This document shows, piece after piece, positions 53,198 to 63,560 of a stretch of DNA of 64,000 bases. Positions within the stretch are counted from its first letter, which is position 1; each line of letters opens with the position of its first letter. The notes beneath the pieces were generated by a model that worked only from the letters and a program-made list of their open reading frames with translations, was not told the DNA's origin and did not search any database. A program made the position numbers and the translations under genes. The stretch lies in contig OY856188.1 of NCBI GenBank assembly GCA_963693315.1, positions 191,273,049 through 191,337,048 on the forward strand, given 5' to 3'. This stretch comes from Diogma glabrata. Its lineage: Eukaryota; Arthropoda; Insecta; Diptera; Cylindrotomidae.

Positions 53198-54395
53198 TAG
53201 TGATGGGCAAAACTGTTATTTTTAAATAACATAAACAACTGTTTTTGTTATTTAAAAACAACTGTTGTAAATAATAGAACAATAGGTTAGAAATAACAGT
53301 TGTTATTTTTCATTTCTAGTTTCTACCACGTTCGTACGTTGTAGATTTTATATTTTTTACTTTTATTTTATTTCGTTCAATGTAAAAAGGAATAAAATAA
53401 AATCTATTTTTTCTAAACTATCCGTTTACTTTTATATGTACATACATACATATTTTTGTTTGTTTTATTCTGGTTAGTTTTCGTCCATGGCATTGTTTGA
53501 TATGAAAAGTAAGATTTTAGAAATTCATTTGATTGAATCGTAATTTTAGGTAATGATCTCGATTTTGGTAACTAATTTTTTTAAAATACTATAATAATGA
53601 ATAATTTTTAATTTGTTATGCATGAATTAAATTATGAAATATATAAAATTATTTATTGTTATTTATTTAAAATGATTTATTGAACAAATTTAGTTAAAAT
53701 TAAAATAAATAAATAAACTTAAATTAATTAATTTTTTTTCGATTTTTATTTATATTAATTAATTAATTTTAAATAAATTTTATTTCTGCCTATTCCGACT
53801 GATAAGTCAAATCCGTGTTTTTCTTTTTTTATTAAAACAGTAAAAAACTTAAGTTTTTGACGTTTTCGATTTGTCTGAAGTAACTGTATTATCTGAAAAA
53901 AAAGTACAATTCGATACATTATGTTGTTTCTTCGTAAACTAAGCTATTTTATATTCATATCGATTATCAACCTCACTTATTTTCATACAAATTTTAACCA
54001 AATTAAAATAAAAGAAAAGAAAAACAAAAATATAAAAAAAATCTCTGAGTATATATATTTTTTTCAAATAGCTATCTGCCAACAAAATCTTATTCCCTAT
54101 TAATCTTAAACTGTTTTAATAACAACCTACTAAGCACTATTGTCTTGCCTACAACTGTTGTTATTTATTTTGTACTGTTGTTTTACAATGAACGCAGCAG
54201 TCAAAAGTCAAAGACTGCTTTTCAAAACGGCAGCGGTTTAAAAATAACAACTGTTATCGACTGTTTTGGTCTGACAACTGTTATTGTAAAACAGTTCTTG
54301 TATCTGGTGTTTTTGTTTAACCGCAACAGTTCGTTATTGCTTTTTTCAAATAACAGTTGTTTAATAACAGGTTTACAAATAACAACCCAACACTA
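53198..54395. mobile_element. hAT-type non-autonomous element inside the gypsy pol
   Basis: A 1198-bp element starting tagtgatgggcaaaactg and ending (inverse) tagtgttgggttgttatt, both fitting the hAT terminus TAGTGNTGGG. It is flanked by ctgttttc (53190-53197) and ctattttc (54396-54403), seven of eight, the 8-bp duplication expected of hAT elements. Both subterminal 150 bp are dense in aacaactgttatt and aacagttgtt motifs. No transposase sequence is visible. It splits the protease-RT junction, so it inserted after the gypsy element. Confidence 0.85.
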
Positions 54396-54492
54396 CTATT
54401 TTCCATAATTAATTCCTGAACTGAAATATTTTTACTGTTATTAATAACTAAGGTTTTGACAATTAACCCTAATTACACTCTGGTATCTAAAC

Positions 54493-54783
54493 CTAATATT
54501 GTTTCACATCTAGTTTTAACAATGACAAATTGAATAAGAGATTTTTTTTGTTAATATGACACTCAAAATTGCAAATCCCCTCGGTTTCAATTTTTTCATT
54601 GGTAAATGTTGACAAATTAATTTGAGAGTTACGATTGATTATATTTTTAGACAAATTTAAATTATTGAAATTTTCTTGGGACAAGATATTCACTTGAGCC
54701 CCAGTATCGATTTGTGCTTGAACAGAAACATTATTTATTAATAAATTAATGAGCCATTTTTTATTGCTAAGTTGAGTTTCCAT
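54493..54783 (-). pseudogene. Ty3/gypsy aspartic protease
   Basis: WLINLLINNVSVQAQIDTGA followed by QVNILSQENFNNL: the retroviral-type protease with the D-T-G-A active site preceded by a hydrophobic strand. The frame stays open for 96 codons to a stop at 54495, where the linker to RT is interrupted by the hAT element. Located between the gag zinc knuckles and RT, as in Ty3/gypsy elements. Confidence 0.82.
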
Positions 54784-54789
54784 CTCACT

Positions 54790-55640
54790 GCAAAACTCCT
54801 ACAAATAAATTTAAATTGTTTTTTAGAATTATCATCATTATCATTATTATTATCAAAATCCGATAAATGATAATTAACCGAATTAATTTTATTTTGATTT
54901 TTGAAACAACATCTCGCAAAATGACCTTTCTTTTTACAATATGCACAAATTACATTCAAAGCCGGACATTTTACGACATGTATCTGTCCGCATCTATTAC
55001 AATTTTTATTTACATCAACAAACTTATTATTTTTAAAATTATTATTATTATTATTTTTATTATAATTATATTTATTATAATTATTTTTTTTATAATTATT
55101 TTTATTATAATTATTTTTATTATAATTATTATACTATTAACTTTTTTATTCCTCACCATTAGAACCTGTTGCTGGTGTTCCATTGTAACCTCTTTTCTTG
55201 CAGTTATGACAGATCTTGTAATTTCTAAAATCGTATCACAATTCGTTTAGTCCTTAATTAGTAACGTTTCCTTTACCATCCTGTTCTCTTTATTCAACCC
55301 CGCAATAAAAATATCTTTAACAAGTTGATTTTTAATTTCGCCATACTCACAACTGGCAGCCAAATTTTTTAATATTGCGAAATATTCTTCGACGCATTCA
55401 TTTTCCTGCTTTCTATTGAAAAATTTTTGTCTTTCAAGTGTTAGATTTATTTTCGGCATGAAATGTTTTTTGAATAACGATGTTAGTTCTTCAAATGTCA
55501 CTTCTTCTTCATTTACAGCGAACGAATTGAATAACATCAAATATTATCTCCAATTGATTGAAGAAGAAGTGAATTGTTTCTTTTGTCTCCTAGCGCAGTT
55601 AACGCGTTTGCCTTCAAGTACAAATTAAATTTTTGTACCC
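54790..55640 (-). pseudogene. Ty3/gypsy gag: capsid-like region, Asn-rich linker, two zinc knuckles
   Basis: The capsid-like part reads KFNLYLKANALTALGDKRNN (55629-55570), then after a frameshift FEELTSLFKKHFMPKINLTL and ASCEYGEIKNQLVKDIFIAG (55540-55247). Next comes a low-complexity att/tta stretch (55025-55135) encoding an Asn/Tyr/Lys-rich linker, then CNRCGQIHVVKC and CAYCKKKGHFARCC (55006-54904), two nucleic-acid-binding zinc knuckles, the second a standard C-x2-C-x4-H-x4-C. A frameshift and a stop near 55550 inactivate it. Confidence 0.85.
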
Positions 55641-56449
55641 ATATCTGGAATTAATTTTTATTTTTTAATGGTTCTATGTGTCCAATGTGAGACATTTTGA
55701 CAAACAAATTTTATTTTTTAAAAAAGTAATTATTTTATTTCCACGACAATTTACTTTTCAAATCACTGTGATACTAAACTTTAAAACAATCTTTATAATG
55801 TTATCAACACTTCTGACACTATGTTGTATTTATATTTATTATAAATAAAAGACAAATATTATTTTAGCTAACGTCAATTTAGTTTATTTAAGACAAATTT
55901 ATTTGTAAACAATTCCAATTATTTAATACAGTAATTATCACTAAACATGTTTGATTATAATTTATTTGAATTTAATAATACACGTCTTGAATCTAAGAAG
56001 ACATGAGAGCAATAGGCAGTGTTGCCGTTTGGAAATATGGAAAAGTATTTTTACTTCCAATAAAAAAGTACTGTTTTTAAAAAAAAGTACTAAATAAAGT
56101 GAAAAACGATATTTTAAATCATCAATGATATATTTTCTCCTAAAATTCAAAAACTTAACATCAAAATAATAATAAATAGTGAATCTATAAAAAAATTACA
56201 ATAATCACAAAATTCTAAATAATTACTTCGAAAAAAATCACAGATTTAAAAAATTGAAAAATCATAGAAATTTAAACTACCTATGTAGTAGTGATTGCAA
56301 ATTACCCGATTTCAAATTACCCGGTTACTCGATTAGTATTTTCCAAACTACCCGGATTACCCGGATAACCCTTGTAGTTATAAAAAAATTAAAAGATGAA
56401 AACAATAAAAAAACCTCACAGTAGTAAACTAAAAATTGAGCATTTTTTA

Positions 56450-56590
56450 ATTGTAAAATGATATTTCAAAAATATTAAAGCATTTAGGGTAGCTGTACTC
56501 ATTCGATTTCGTATTTTCTTTTTTAAATTCCTGCAATAGAGAAAACCCACTCCGATAAAGTGGATGTTGGCTTCACGGTCAATAACGATT
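56450..56590 (-). pseudogene. hAT transposase C-terminal dimerisation remnant
   Basis: In two frames joined by a frameshift near 56530: PTSTLSEWVFSIAGI, then KKKIRNRMSTATLNALIFLK. This is the S-E-R-V-F-S-x-A-G ... N-R-L-x-x-x-x-L-N-x-L-x-F-L-K signature of hAT transposases. It has an internal stop and cannot be expressed as is. Confidence 0.75.
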
Positions 56591-56759
56591 GATTTAAATT
56601 TTCTATCATTTTTTCGGTTTCCTTTATTTACATTCAACATTTTCAGCTCTTTATCAACTGTAGTACCACTGTTATCTATAGTAGATCTTGTGTAGACAGC
56701 AATACATTTTTGTAGTTGTAAATTTTCAATATTATAATTAGCCGCATCATTATCCGATT

Positions 56760-56888
56760 TGATTTTTTATTGCTAACGTATTTCCCCATTTAGTTGAAAT
56801 TATTCGTGCGCATCCAACTACGTGGCACCGAGATTTATCTGATGACATTTTCTTGAACTGGTCCCAAACTTTCGATGACACTTATTTT
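56760..56888 (-). pseudogene. zf-BED finger remnant of a hAT transposase
   Basis: SKVWDQFKKMSSDKSRCHVV then GCARIISTKWGNTLAIKNQI resembles the BED finger (S-x-V-W-x-x-F ... C-x-x-C ... G-N-T-x-x-L/M-x-x-H) at the N-terminus of hAT transposases. The first C-x2-C pair is altered (C-H-V-V-G-C) and the final histidines are lost. It lies upstream of the dimerisation remnant on the same strand; the RNase H-like core between them is missing. Confidence 0.6.
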
Positions 56889-57197
56889 AATTATTAGCTT
56901 AAATCTTAAATAAAAACTTATCATAATATATTTACCGTTTCTATTTTAAACTAAATATAAACAAATAACCAATGAAGATCCTTAATTTTTTATGACTTAA
57001 TTTTAATTTTAATAAGAACTAAAATTCCATAAATTTTGTTATGTGTTCTTCGTCGTTTTTCTGTTGTTTTCGTAATCTAAACAATAATAATTAACTAGAG
57101 GACAGTTTAATGTTTACGGATGTGGTTGGTTTAATGTTTATGGACATATTGGAATTTGTATGGTTAGAATAGAATCATTTGTCAACAACTAGCATAA

Positions 57198-57430
57198 GGC
57201 CCGCTATACACCTGAGCTAAGCTATGCGAAATATGCGAACTATGTTTTTAAAAAAGTAATGTTTTAAGCGAATAAAGCTTTTTAAAAAAAATGTAATGTT
57301 TCCGTTTTTCTTTTCTTTTTTAAATGTTTTGATTCCGTAATGTTTTTTTCTATAATTACGTTATATACATTATTTTTTAAAAACATAGTTCGCATATTTC
57401 GCATAGCTTAGCTCAGGTGTATAGCGGGCC
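57198..57430. mobile_element. Small MITE, GGCCCGCTATACACCTGAGC ends, TAA flanks
   Basis: A 233-bp element with inverted arms of about 58 bp that are practically identical (ggcccgctatacacctgagc and its inverse). Flanked by TAA at 57195-57197 and 57431-57433, consistent with a PIF/Harbinger-type 3-bp target. Nested inside the hAT element and therefore its junior. Confidence 0.85.
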
Positions 57431-58119
57431 TAAAGAATAATTCAAATTTGCAAAAAGAGAATGAGCTGAATTTTATTTTTTGAATTTTATTGAGAAAAAA
57501 CTAAACTTTTTGTTGTTCGGGTATTCGACCAAAATATCCGGATATTAAATATCCGAAAAATCTTCCTAAATACCCGGGTATCCGGGTACCCGGATACTAA
57601 GATTGCAAACACTACTATGTAGCTTTCACAAAAAAGCTCCAAATTCAAATCAAAATACTAAAAAAAACCTATATTGTGAACAACTGGGTTGTTCTGGCAC
57701 ATCGGGATGCCCCTTTTTAAAATATCTAAGCAAGATTAAGTATTTATGCTATAAATTTACGTCATAAATAATTAAGAAAGAATAAATAAATATTAAATAC
57801 TTAAATATAGACATTTCTATTTAAAAACACTTAGTTATATTTTTTAGTTTTTTATTTTTCAAGCATGATGTTAAATATAAATTTTAGAAGCACAAATTAC
57901 AAAAAAGTACTGAAATAGAAAAAGTTGTACTAAAGTATTTCGGTAGTACGGAAAGTATTAGATCTAGTACTTAAGTACTGAAACGGCAACACTGGCAATA
58001 GGCCGAAAATAGGTATAATACTTATTGAGCTAACTGATGCGTTCGATAAATACAACATTATAGCTACTTCCGATGTGTACGTTTACATTATGTAACAGGT
58101 GTCATATGAAAGATTATTT

Positions 58120-58443
58120 TTTCTATGCGAAAAGTAAACTCACTAGTGAAATAGAATAACAAATTAAAGATGCTATGGTTTTCATATAATTTTACAAAGT
58201 ATTTTAAACAACGTAACCATGAAAAAATAGAATATGAATTTTGAATGTTTTGTTGTCAATTTCTAACTTTATATTTATAGTAAATATCGATTATATATTA
58301 CTATCATAGAAAAAATTGCATTTACTACGCGAGATAAAAACGTTTTTCGTTCGTAAACATGTCTTACTCGACGCTAGCGCGTCTCGTGAACAAATGTTTA
58401 CTCACGAAAAAAACAATGTTTTCATCTCTTGTAGGAAAATATA
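58120..58443. mobile_element. Hairpin MITE C family, copy 2 (left end missing)
   Basis: Matches C1 from about 14730 to 15014: gctatggttttcatataatt, atttatagtaaatatcgatt, ctacgcgagataaaaacg, ctagcgcgtctcgtg, cttgtaggaaaatat. The left terminal arm of C1 has no counterpart here, so this copy is truncated or was interrupted by the neighbouring gypsy insertion at 58097. Confidence 0.7.
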
Positions 58444-60275
58444 CTATTTTTTCTAGTCCAAAACAATTGTGTTTGTAATTTTCGAAAGTATAGTTTTCGA
58501 CTTATTTTTGAAAATGTGAAATTTTGTTTTGTTCGCCCTACCACCCTATCTTAAAGCATTACAAACGAAAAAATTTGAAAAAAATCTCTTCGAAGAAGTT
58601 TGAGAGTAGAGATTTCGAAAAAAAATTATTTTTGACCTTGACTAGCATAAAAGGTGATTTCTTTGTAAGTCAAATAGTAGTATAATCAATGAGTGAATAA
58701 TGAAGTAGTTTATTCTCAAGCAAAATTCATTATTCACGAATCGATTACAATACTTTATTCTCTGACAAAGAATTGTGTATTATAAAAAATAAAAACATTT
58801 TCTTCAATTAAAACAATAAATCTTTATTGTTTTAATTGATAAATCAAATTTCTTAATAAAAAAACCCTGATGATAAAAAACGCCCTTCTCATACAATCAA
58901 CCAAGTTCAACTAAACGAAATAAGAGAATTTAAATTAAAATTTGATTTTTGAACAAAACTTATCAAAGCAATTGTGATTATAATTTGAAAATACTTTTAA
59001 TGAAATCAAAACAATTTAACCAATTGGAATCATACCAATTGAATAATGATAATTTTTTTATAGGAAAATTTTCATTAGACAATAGGTTAAGTTCATTAGG
59101 CTATAGGTTAGAAAACAATACAATAATACATACTATTATTATCGAAAAAACATGCAAATAAAGCTGATATAATTAAATGGAAGAGAATAAACAATTTTTT
59201 TGTATTTTTTTCAGTTTTCGACTTATTTTCAAAAATATTTAAATTAGCGGAAAACTATCTTTTCATTATTTCAAATGGAATTGAGGAATTTCAACCAAAT
59301 AAAAAATCAGCCTAAAGCTGTATTCTAAACCAAAACTTATTTGAAACCTATTTGTGGAGACTTACTTATTTGAATAAAGCTGTATTCTAAACCAAAACTT
59401 ATTTGAAACTTATTTGTGGAGACTTACTTATTTGAATAAGTAACATAAAGAGGTGACTTATTTCAAATTTTTTTTTCATAGAAAAATCTAATTTGATTTG
59501 ACAGTGTCGTGTTTGTTTACTAAATGATTTTGAGGAATAAAAGTTCCTTTTTGAATTTTAGTCCCTAATAAAATTAATGTAATAATGAATAATAGTAATA
59601 ATAAAATTAATTAAAATGAAAAAAATAGTTTTGAAAACTCTTTAATTGATCAAATTAAATAAATCGTTTTAATTAAATTTATTTTCGAATTTGCTTTTAT
59701 GTTGCTGTCAAATTAGGTATGTTAATCATTTAGAATAGCTTTCAAATACTTATTTAAAATGGCGGTGAATAAGTAAGTCTACATAAATAAGTTCAAATAA
59801 GTCGTCGTTTAGAATACAGCCTATATAGAGGGGGTTAGAGTGGAAATTTCGAAAAAAAAATATTTTTTACTTTGACAAGTGAGGTGTCATACGAAAGGTG
59901 ATTTTTTTCGAAAGCACAGTTTACGACTTATTTTCGAAAATATGAATTTTTTTTCTGTCCCCCCTTCTTATCTGCGAACATTATAAAAGAAAAAATTTGA
60001 AAAAGTTTACAGTTATTGAAATTTTGTATTTTTTTTTGGTCCTTATAATTTCAAATGATCTTTGGAGAAGCTTGAGAGTAGAAATTTCGAACAAAAAATG
60101 TTTTTATTTTGACATATGAAATCTGATATTTTTTGTAGCTCAAAATAATTTTTTTGTAATTTTCAAAATCACAGTTTTCGACTTATTTTCAAAAATGTGA
60201 AAAATTTTTCCTGTCCTGTAACTTCGAAGTACGAACATAACAAAAGAAAAAGATGTCCGCTAGAAATAGGTAGAT
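58444..60275. repeat. Degenerate direct repeats of about 200-250 bp
   Basis: The block gagagtagaaatttcgaa ... acagttttcgacttatttt ... gaacattacaaaagaaaaa appears at about 58470-58690, partly at 59200-59240, at 59825-60020 and at 60085-60260, with large length differences. Further traces are at 50250-50350. No ORF with family resemblance. Element S (59314-59822) interrupts the array. Confidence 0.6.
59314..59822. mobile_element. MITE S with duplicated left end
   Basis: The right end gtttagaatacagcct faces the left agctgtattctaaac. The left terminal 62 bp is present twice in tandem (59314-59375 and 59376-59437), with a single-base difference (gaaacctatttg against gaaacttatttg). The next inner sequence (ttatttgaataag) also has its inverse on the right (cttattcaccgcc region, 59760-59770). 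Non-autonomous; superfamily unknown. Confidence 0.65.
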
Positions 60276-60680
60276 TTCGAGATCAGACAGTTTTATGTGC
60301 AAGTAGAATCTGATGTATCTGATTAGTTTAAACTAAACAAGCTAATTACAAACATATATCGAACAAATTTTAAAAAGAAAATTAGCTACATATAAGCAAA
60401 ACTTCATCTATCCAATTTTGCAACAAACAAATATCAAACCTACCACAGAACATATGTGTGACAATTTATGACACTATATGAAAAACACACGGCGGACCTA
60501 CTCTATATCATATGTCGTGCAATTACTGCAAAATATCAAAATAGTTTATTTCTAAGAAAAAAAAATTGATTTCTTCTATTCAAATCTTTTTATTTTTTTT
60601 TTCATTGATTGTTTTAAGGTTTTTGCAAATTGTTATTGTTGGGGATTGTTGCAAACTTTTTTGTTGAAGCCAACAAGTAA
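60276..60680. other. Noncoding region, inverse relative of 48.9-49.3 kb
   Basis: No gene seen. aggtagatttcgagatcaga (60280) and gtgcaagtagaatctgatg correspond on the other strand to 49270-49300, indicating a second copy of the same dispersed repeat. Confidence 0.4.
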
Positions 60681-60684
60681 AGAA

Positions 60685-61370
60685 CCTCTAACTGCAGAGG
60701 TTTGTATTTATAAGAAATGGATTAAAATGTTTCCACAGATTCTAAATTTATGAAGTTTTTAAAAATATTAGAATCCAAACGGCCGTTATAACGGATTTAA
60801 AAAACCATTTTTTTTCTAGTATAAATCGTCTAGTTTCTGAACCCTGTGTTGAATTTTGCTGATTTACGAACTTGTCTAAGATATTCATAAAACACACATT
60901 TTTAAAAAAAGTTTTTTGATCTGGCTCCACAAATGCGACCGTGAGAGTGCCGGTTGATTCAAACGCATTTTGTGCTTTACAAGCCTTTTTGTTGGAGCCG
61001 CTCAATCATAAACCTCCAACTGCAGAGGCCTATTTCTTGGAAGAAATTGATAAAAAAGGTTTCAAAGATTCTAAATTTATGGAGTTTTTAAAAATATTAA
61101 TATCCAAACGGCCGTTTGATGCAAAAAATGCAAAAAATTCCTTCAGGAACCTCTAACTGCAGAGGTCTATTTTTAGAATGAATTGATAAAAAGGATTCCA
61201 AAGATTCAAAATTTGTTATGTTTTTTTTAAATATTAGTATCCAAACAGCCGTTATAACGGTTTTAAAACATCAATTTTTTTTAGAAAAAAGCCTCTAGTT
61301 TCTTAACCACGTGTCGGATTTTGCTGATTCACGAACTTGTCCAAGATATTAATAGAACACACATGTACAG
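60685..61370. repeat. Three degenerate direct repeats with cctctaactgcagagg
   Basis: The short palindrome cctctaactgcagagg occurs at 60685 and 61150, and as cctccaactgcagagg at 61013. Each is followed by gattcnaaatttatg-like sequence, atccaaacggccgtt (60774, 61108; a variant at 61235) and, in two units, ttgctgatttacgaacttgtc (60858) or ttgctgattcacgaacttg (61321). Units are unequal in length and may be remnants of tandem MITEs. gcgaccgtgagagtgccg at 60938 has an inverse counterpart at 48260. Confidence 0.6.
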
Positions 61371-61599
61371 AAAATTTCTACCATGGTGTAAATACCACTA
61401 ATTCTACCTAAACCAAGTGTTATTTTATTTTATTTGTATTGCAAAATAATTATTTTATAACTTATCAATAGTATAATTAAAGCTAATTTTCGTTAGTTAT
61501 TATAACGTATTGGTTATATACATATGCTTAAACTATGAATTCACACCCTGTTATTGTCATAGAGGTGATTCAATCAATTGTTTTTTCCAGTTGCATGTA

Positions 61600-62118
61600 G
61601 CAAACAAATTAAATTTCAGACTTGATGTTTAGCGTTTTTATAGTGAAATAACAGTGCAAATATTCAAAAAAATGTAAAATCGAAAACCGTTGTAAAATTT
61701 TATTTTATAATTTTTAGTTTCTCATTAAGTATTACGAATTAATTGTAATATAATTAATCAAGTAATTAGTTGTATATATAATAATTAATTCTTAATTGAA
61801 AAAATATAAACAAAATGGATGCAAATTTTGAAATTAATGAGGAACATGGAGATAAAACCAACAGATCCAATATAGCTAATTAATTTTAACGATTTGAAAT
61901 ATAATTAATTAATTAGTTTTTGCAACCAATTCAATTACTAGCCTCAAACTATTTCCTTAAAAGTTTTCGAGTTAATGATAATCGTAAAATTAAATTTGTT
62001 TTGAAAACTTTTAAAATAGATTTAATTTTGGCGGATGTAATTGAAAAACAATGCATTAACAGGCAATAAGATTTTAAATTGATTATAACTTTTATAATCC
62101 AATATTTCGTATTTGGAT
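61600..62118. mobile_element. Internal part of element I, copy I2
   Basis: Inverse copy of the interior of I1 (11900-12350): agtttttgcaaccaattc, gttttcgagttaatg, ttttgaaaacttttaaaa, ttgaaaaacaatgcatta. The GAGTGCGTTCGA ends are not visible, so the copy is truncated. On the plus strand an ATG at 61815 opens MDANFEINEEHGDKTNRSN and stops after 23 codons, the same start as in I1. Confidence 0.65.
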
Positions 62119-63126
62119 TTATTTAAGCTAGAAATTTTGAACCTTCATTTAATATTTTCGCCAATTTTTTGAGGTTTTAAACGAAAATTGTATGAATCAC
62201 ATGCTTTTTGAAATATGGTGACCCAATGGTTATATCGTTTTCCATGGAAAATTTTAATATGTTTTATTATAAAGACTTTATATTCAAAACTAGATCCGAA
62301 ATAGAGGACATATAATTTCCTATGCTGGAGAGAAGAATGCGAATTGTAAGTAACGGGCATCATAATTTAAATAATAGTATAACTCTAACAAAATTGTTTG
62401 TATAAAAGTCGAATTAAAACTCTATTCATTTAGTCTTAGTTTGTGTTGATTTATATTAAAATTTAAAATTTAAATTTTTCATTGAAATAAGTTAGTTGAT
62501 AAATAAATTAATACATATGCATACATTTTGTAAAAACGAAAATGAAACACAAATCAATTTTAATATATAATAATAAATAAATACTTTATACAAACACAGA
62601 TATTACATATAGGAAAGAAAAATTATAACAATATGCAATTGTTTATTAATATTTTAATAATCAACAATTTAATAAAACCACGACGCTTAAAATTATTAAA
62701 AAACGAAAACATTTTATTTTTACTATTCATTATTTTGATGTAAATCTAGTTTAAGTATTTAAAAATAATAAGGTCGATTATGTGGTGAGGTGAACTGGAG
62801 ATTCTTTATTTTTATGTCTCTTTCTCTTTCTTTCGTTCTCTCTCTAAATCTCTTCCCTCTCTCTCTCTTTCTCTCTCTGACGTTTACATCACATGGAATG
62901 GAACGAAACATTTGTGCAATGATCTTCTATTAATTTCGTTATATAACTTATTTAATTGAACCCAATTATATAACACCCTATATCATGTCCGTCTTTGGTG
63001 ATGCCATCACCACAGCGTTCCGGAGTCTTCTTTTCCGACTTGTTCCACAACAATAGGAAATCAATACAGCTAACAATATTCCTATCGAGAATATTCTTCA
63101 AACAGCTTCGAAACTCCAACGGTTTA
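62119..63126. other. A+T-rich region with a CT microsatellite
   Basis: No gene seen. At 62815-62880 one strand is almost pure pyrimidine: tctctttctctttctttcgt, then ctctctctctttctctctct. Polypyrimidine tracts of this sort are mutable microsatellites. Confidence 0.6.
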
Positions 63127-63560
63127 TTGTTTTTTTTTTTTTTTAATAAAATGTGTTGTGTAGTAGGAATTACAATATGTGTCACAATAACACATAAAAA
63201 CCTTTTAAGACCAATGTCCCACAACAACATACGTTCAAAGGTGTTGATGGACGTAAATCTTTTTTGTTCCTTTATACTTTTTGATAAAGAATAGATAACT
63301 AAACAAAAATCCTATCACTGACAAAATATGACATAGGCCAATATTTTAAGATAGAATAGAGAAAATAAAAGTAAATTAAAAAGTAAATAGCAAATTTTTA
63401 CAAAAATTTGCTGAAACAAAACAAAAACGTAGTTGCCAATAATCCAGCCGGTTGCATATTCCTTGATCCTGTGACGCACTGTCTTTCTTAAAGATTAAAG
63501 CCCACACATAGTTATATGAAAGCTCGTTTTTTTTCAATGAAGCACTAGCGTCTCATCATC
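63127..63560 (-). mobile_element. LINE-tailed short repeat, copy 2
   Basis: Starts with a poly-T (63127-63144; poly-A of the minus strand) followed by the LINE C-terminal segment (MLLWDIGLKRFLCVIVTH on the minus strand). It then shows the same non-LINE body as the copy at 34345-34790 (gataactaaacaa at 63292, aaaatatgacata at 63324, tccttgatcctgtg at 63461, attaaagcccacacata at 63495). Here the full body is visible because no gap intervenes, with a limit near 63560. Confidence 0.65.

Larger units (their letters stand above)
56017..57994. mobile_element. hAT element with zf-BED and dimerisation remnants, perfect 8-bp duplication
   Basis: A 1978-bp element with perfect 14-bp inverted ends cagtgttgccgttt and aaacggcaacactg, flanked by gcaatagg at 56009-56016 and 57995-58002 (eight of eight). 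It sits in the 5' LTR of the gypsy element. On its minus strand are two transposase remnants (56885-56760 and 56585-56450). It encloses a smaller MITE (57198-57430). Both subterminal regions repeat forms of aagtactnnn and gtacttaagtac (56045-56095 and 57905-57980). Confidence 0.92.
55822..58097 (-). repeat. 5' LTR of the gypsy element, split by a hAT element
   Basis: On the minus strand the LTR starts tgttacataatgtaaacg at 58097 and ends in acaaca at 55822, giving the TGT...ACA form. Taking out the hAT element and one copy of its target duplication (1986 bp) leaves about 290 bp. Three bases past the LTR end is tgtcagaagtg (55818-55808), a plausible primer-binding site of the tRNA-Leu type. 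The 3' LTR is mostly lost (50434-50483). Confidence 0.7.

Noticed and set aside
54867..55250. A long plus-strand frame rich in isoleucine and phenylalanine
   Set aside because: It is the antisense of the Asn-rich gag linker, an att/tta low-complexity tract.
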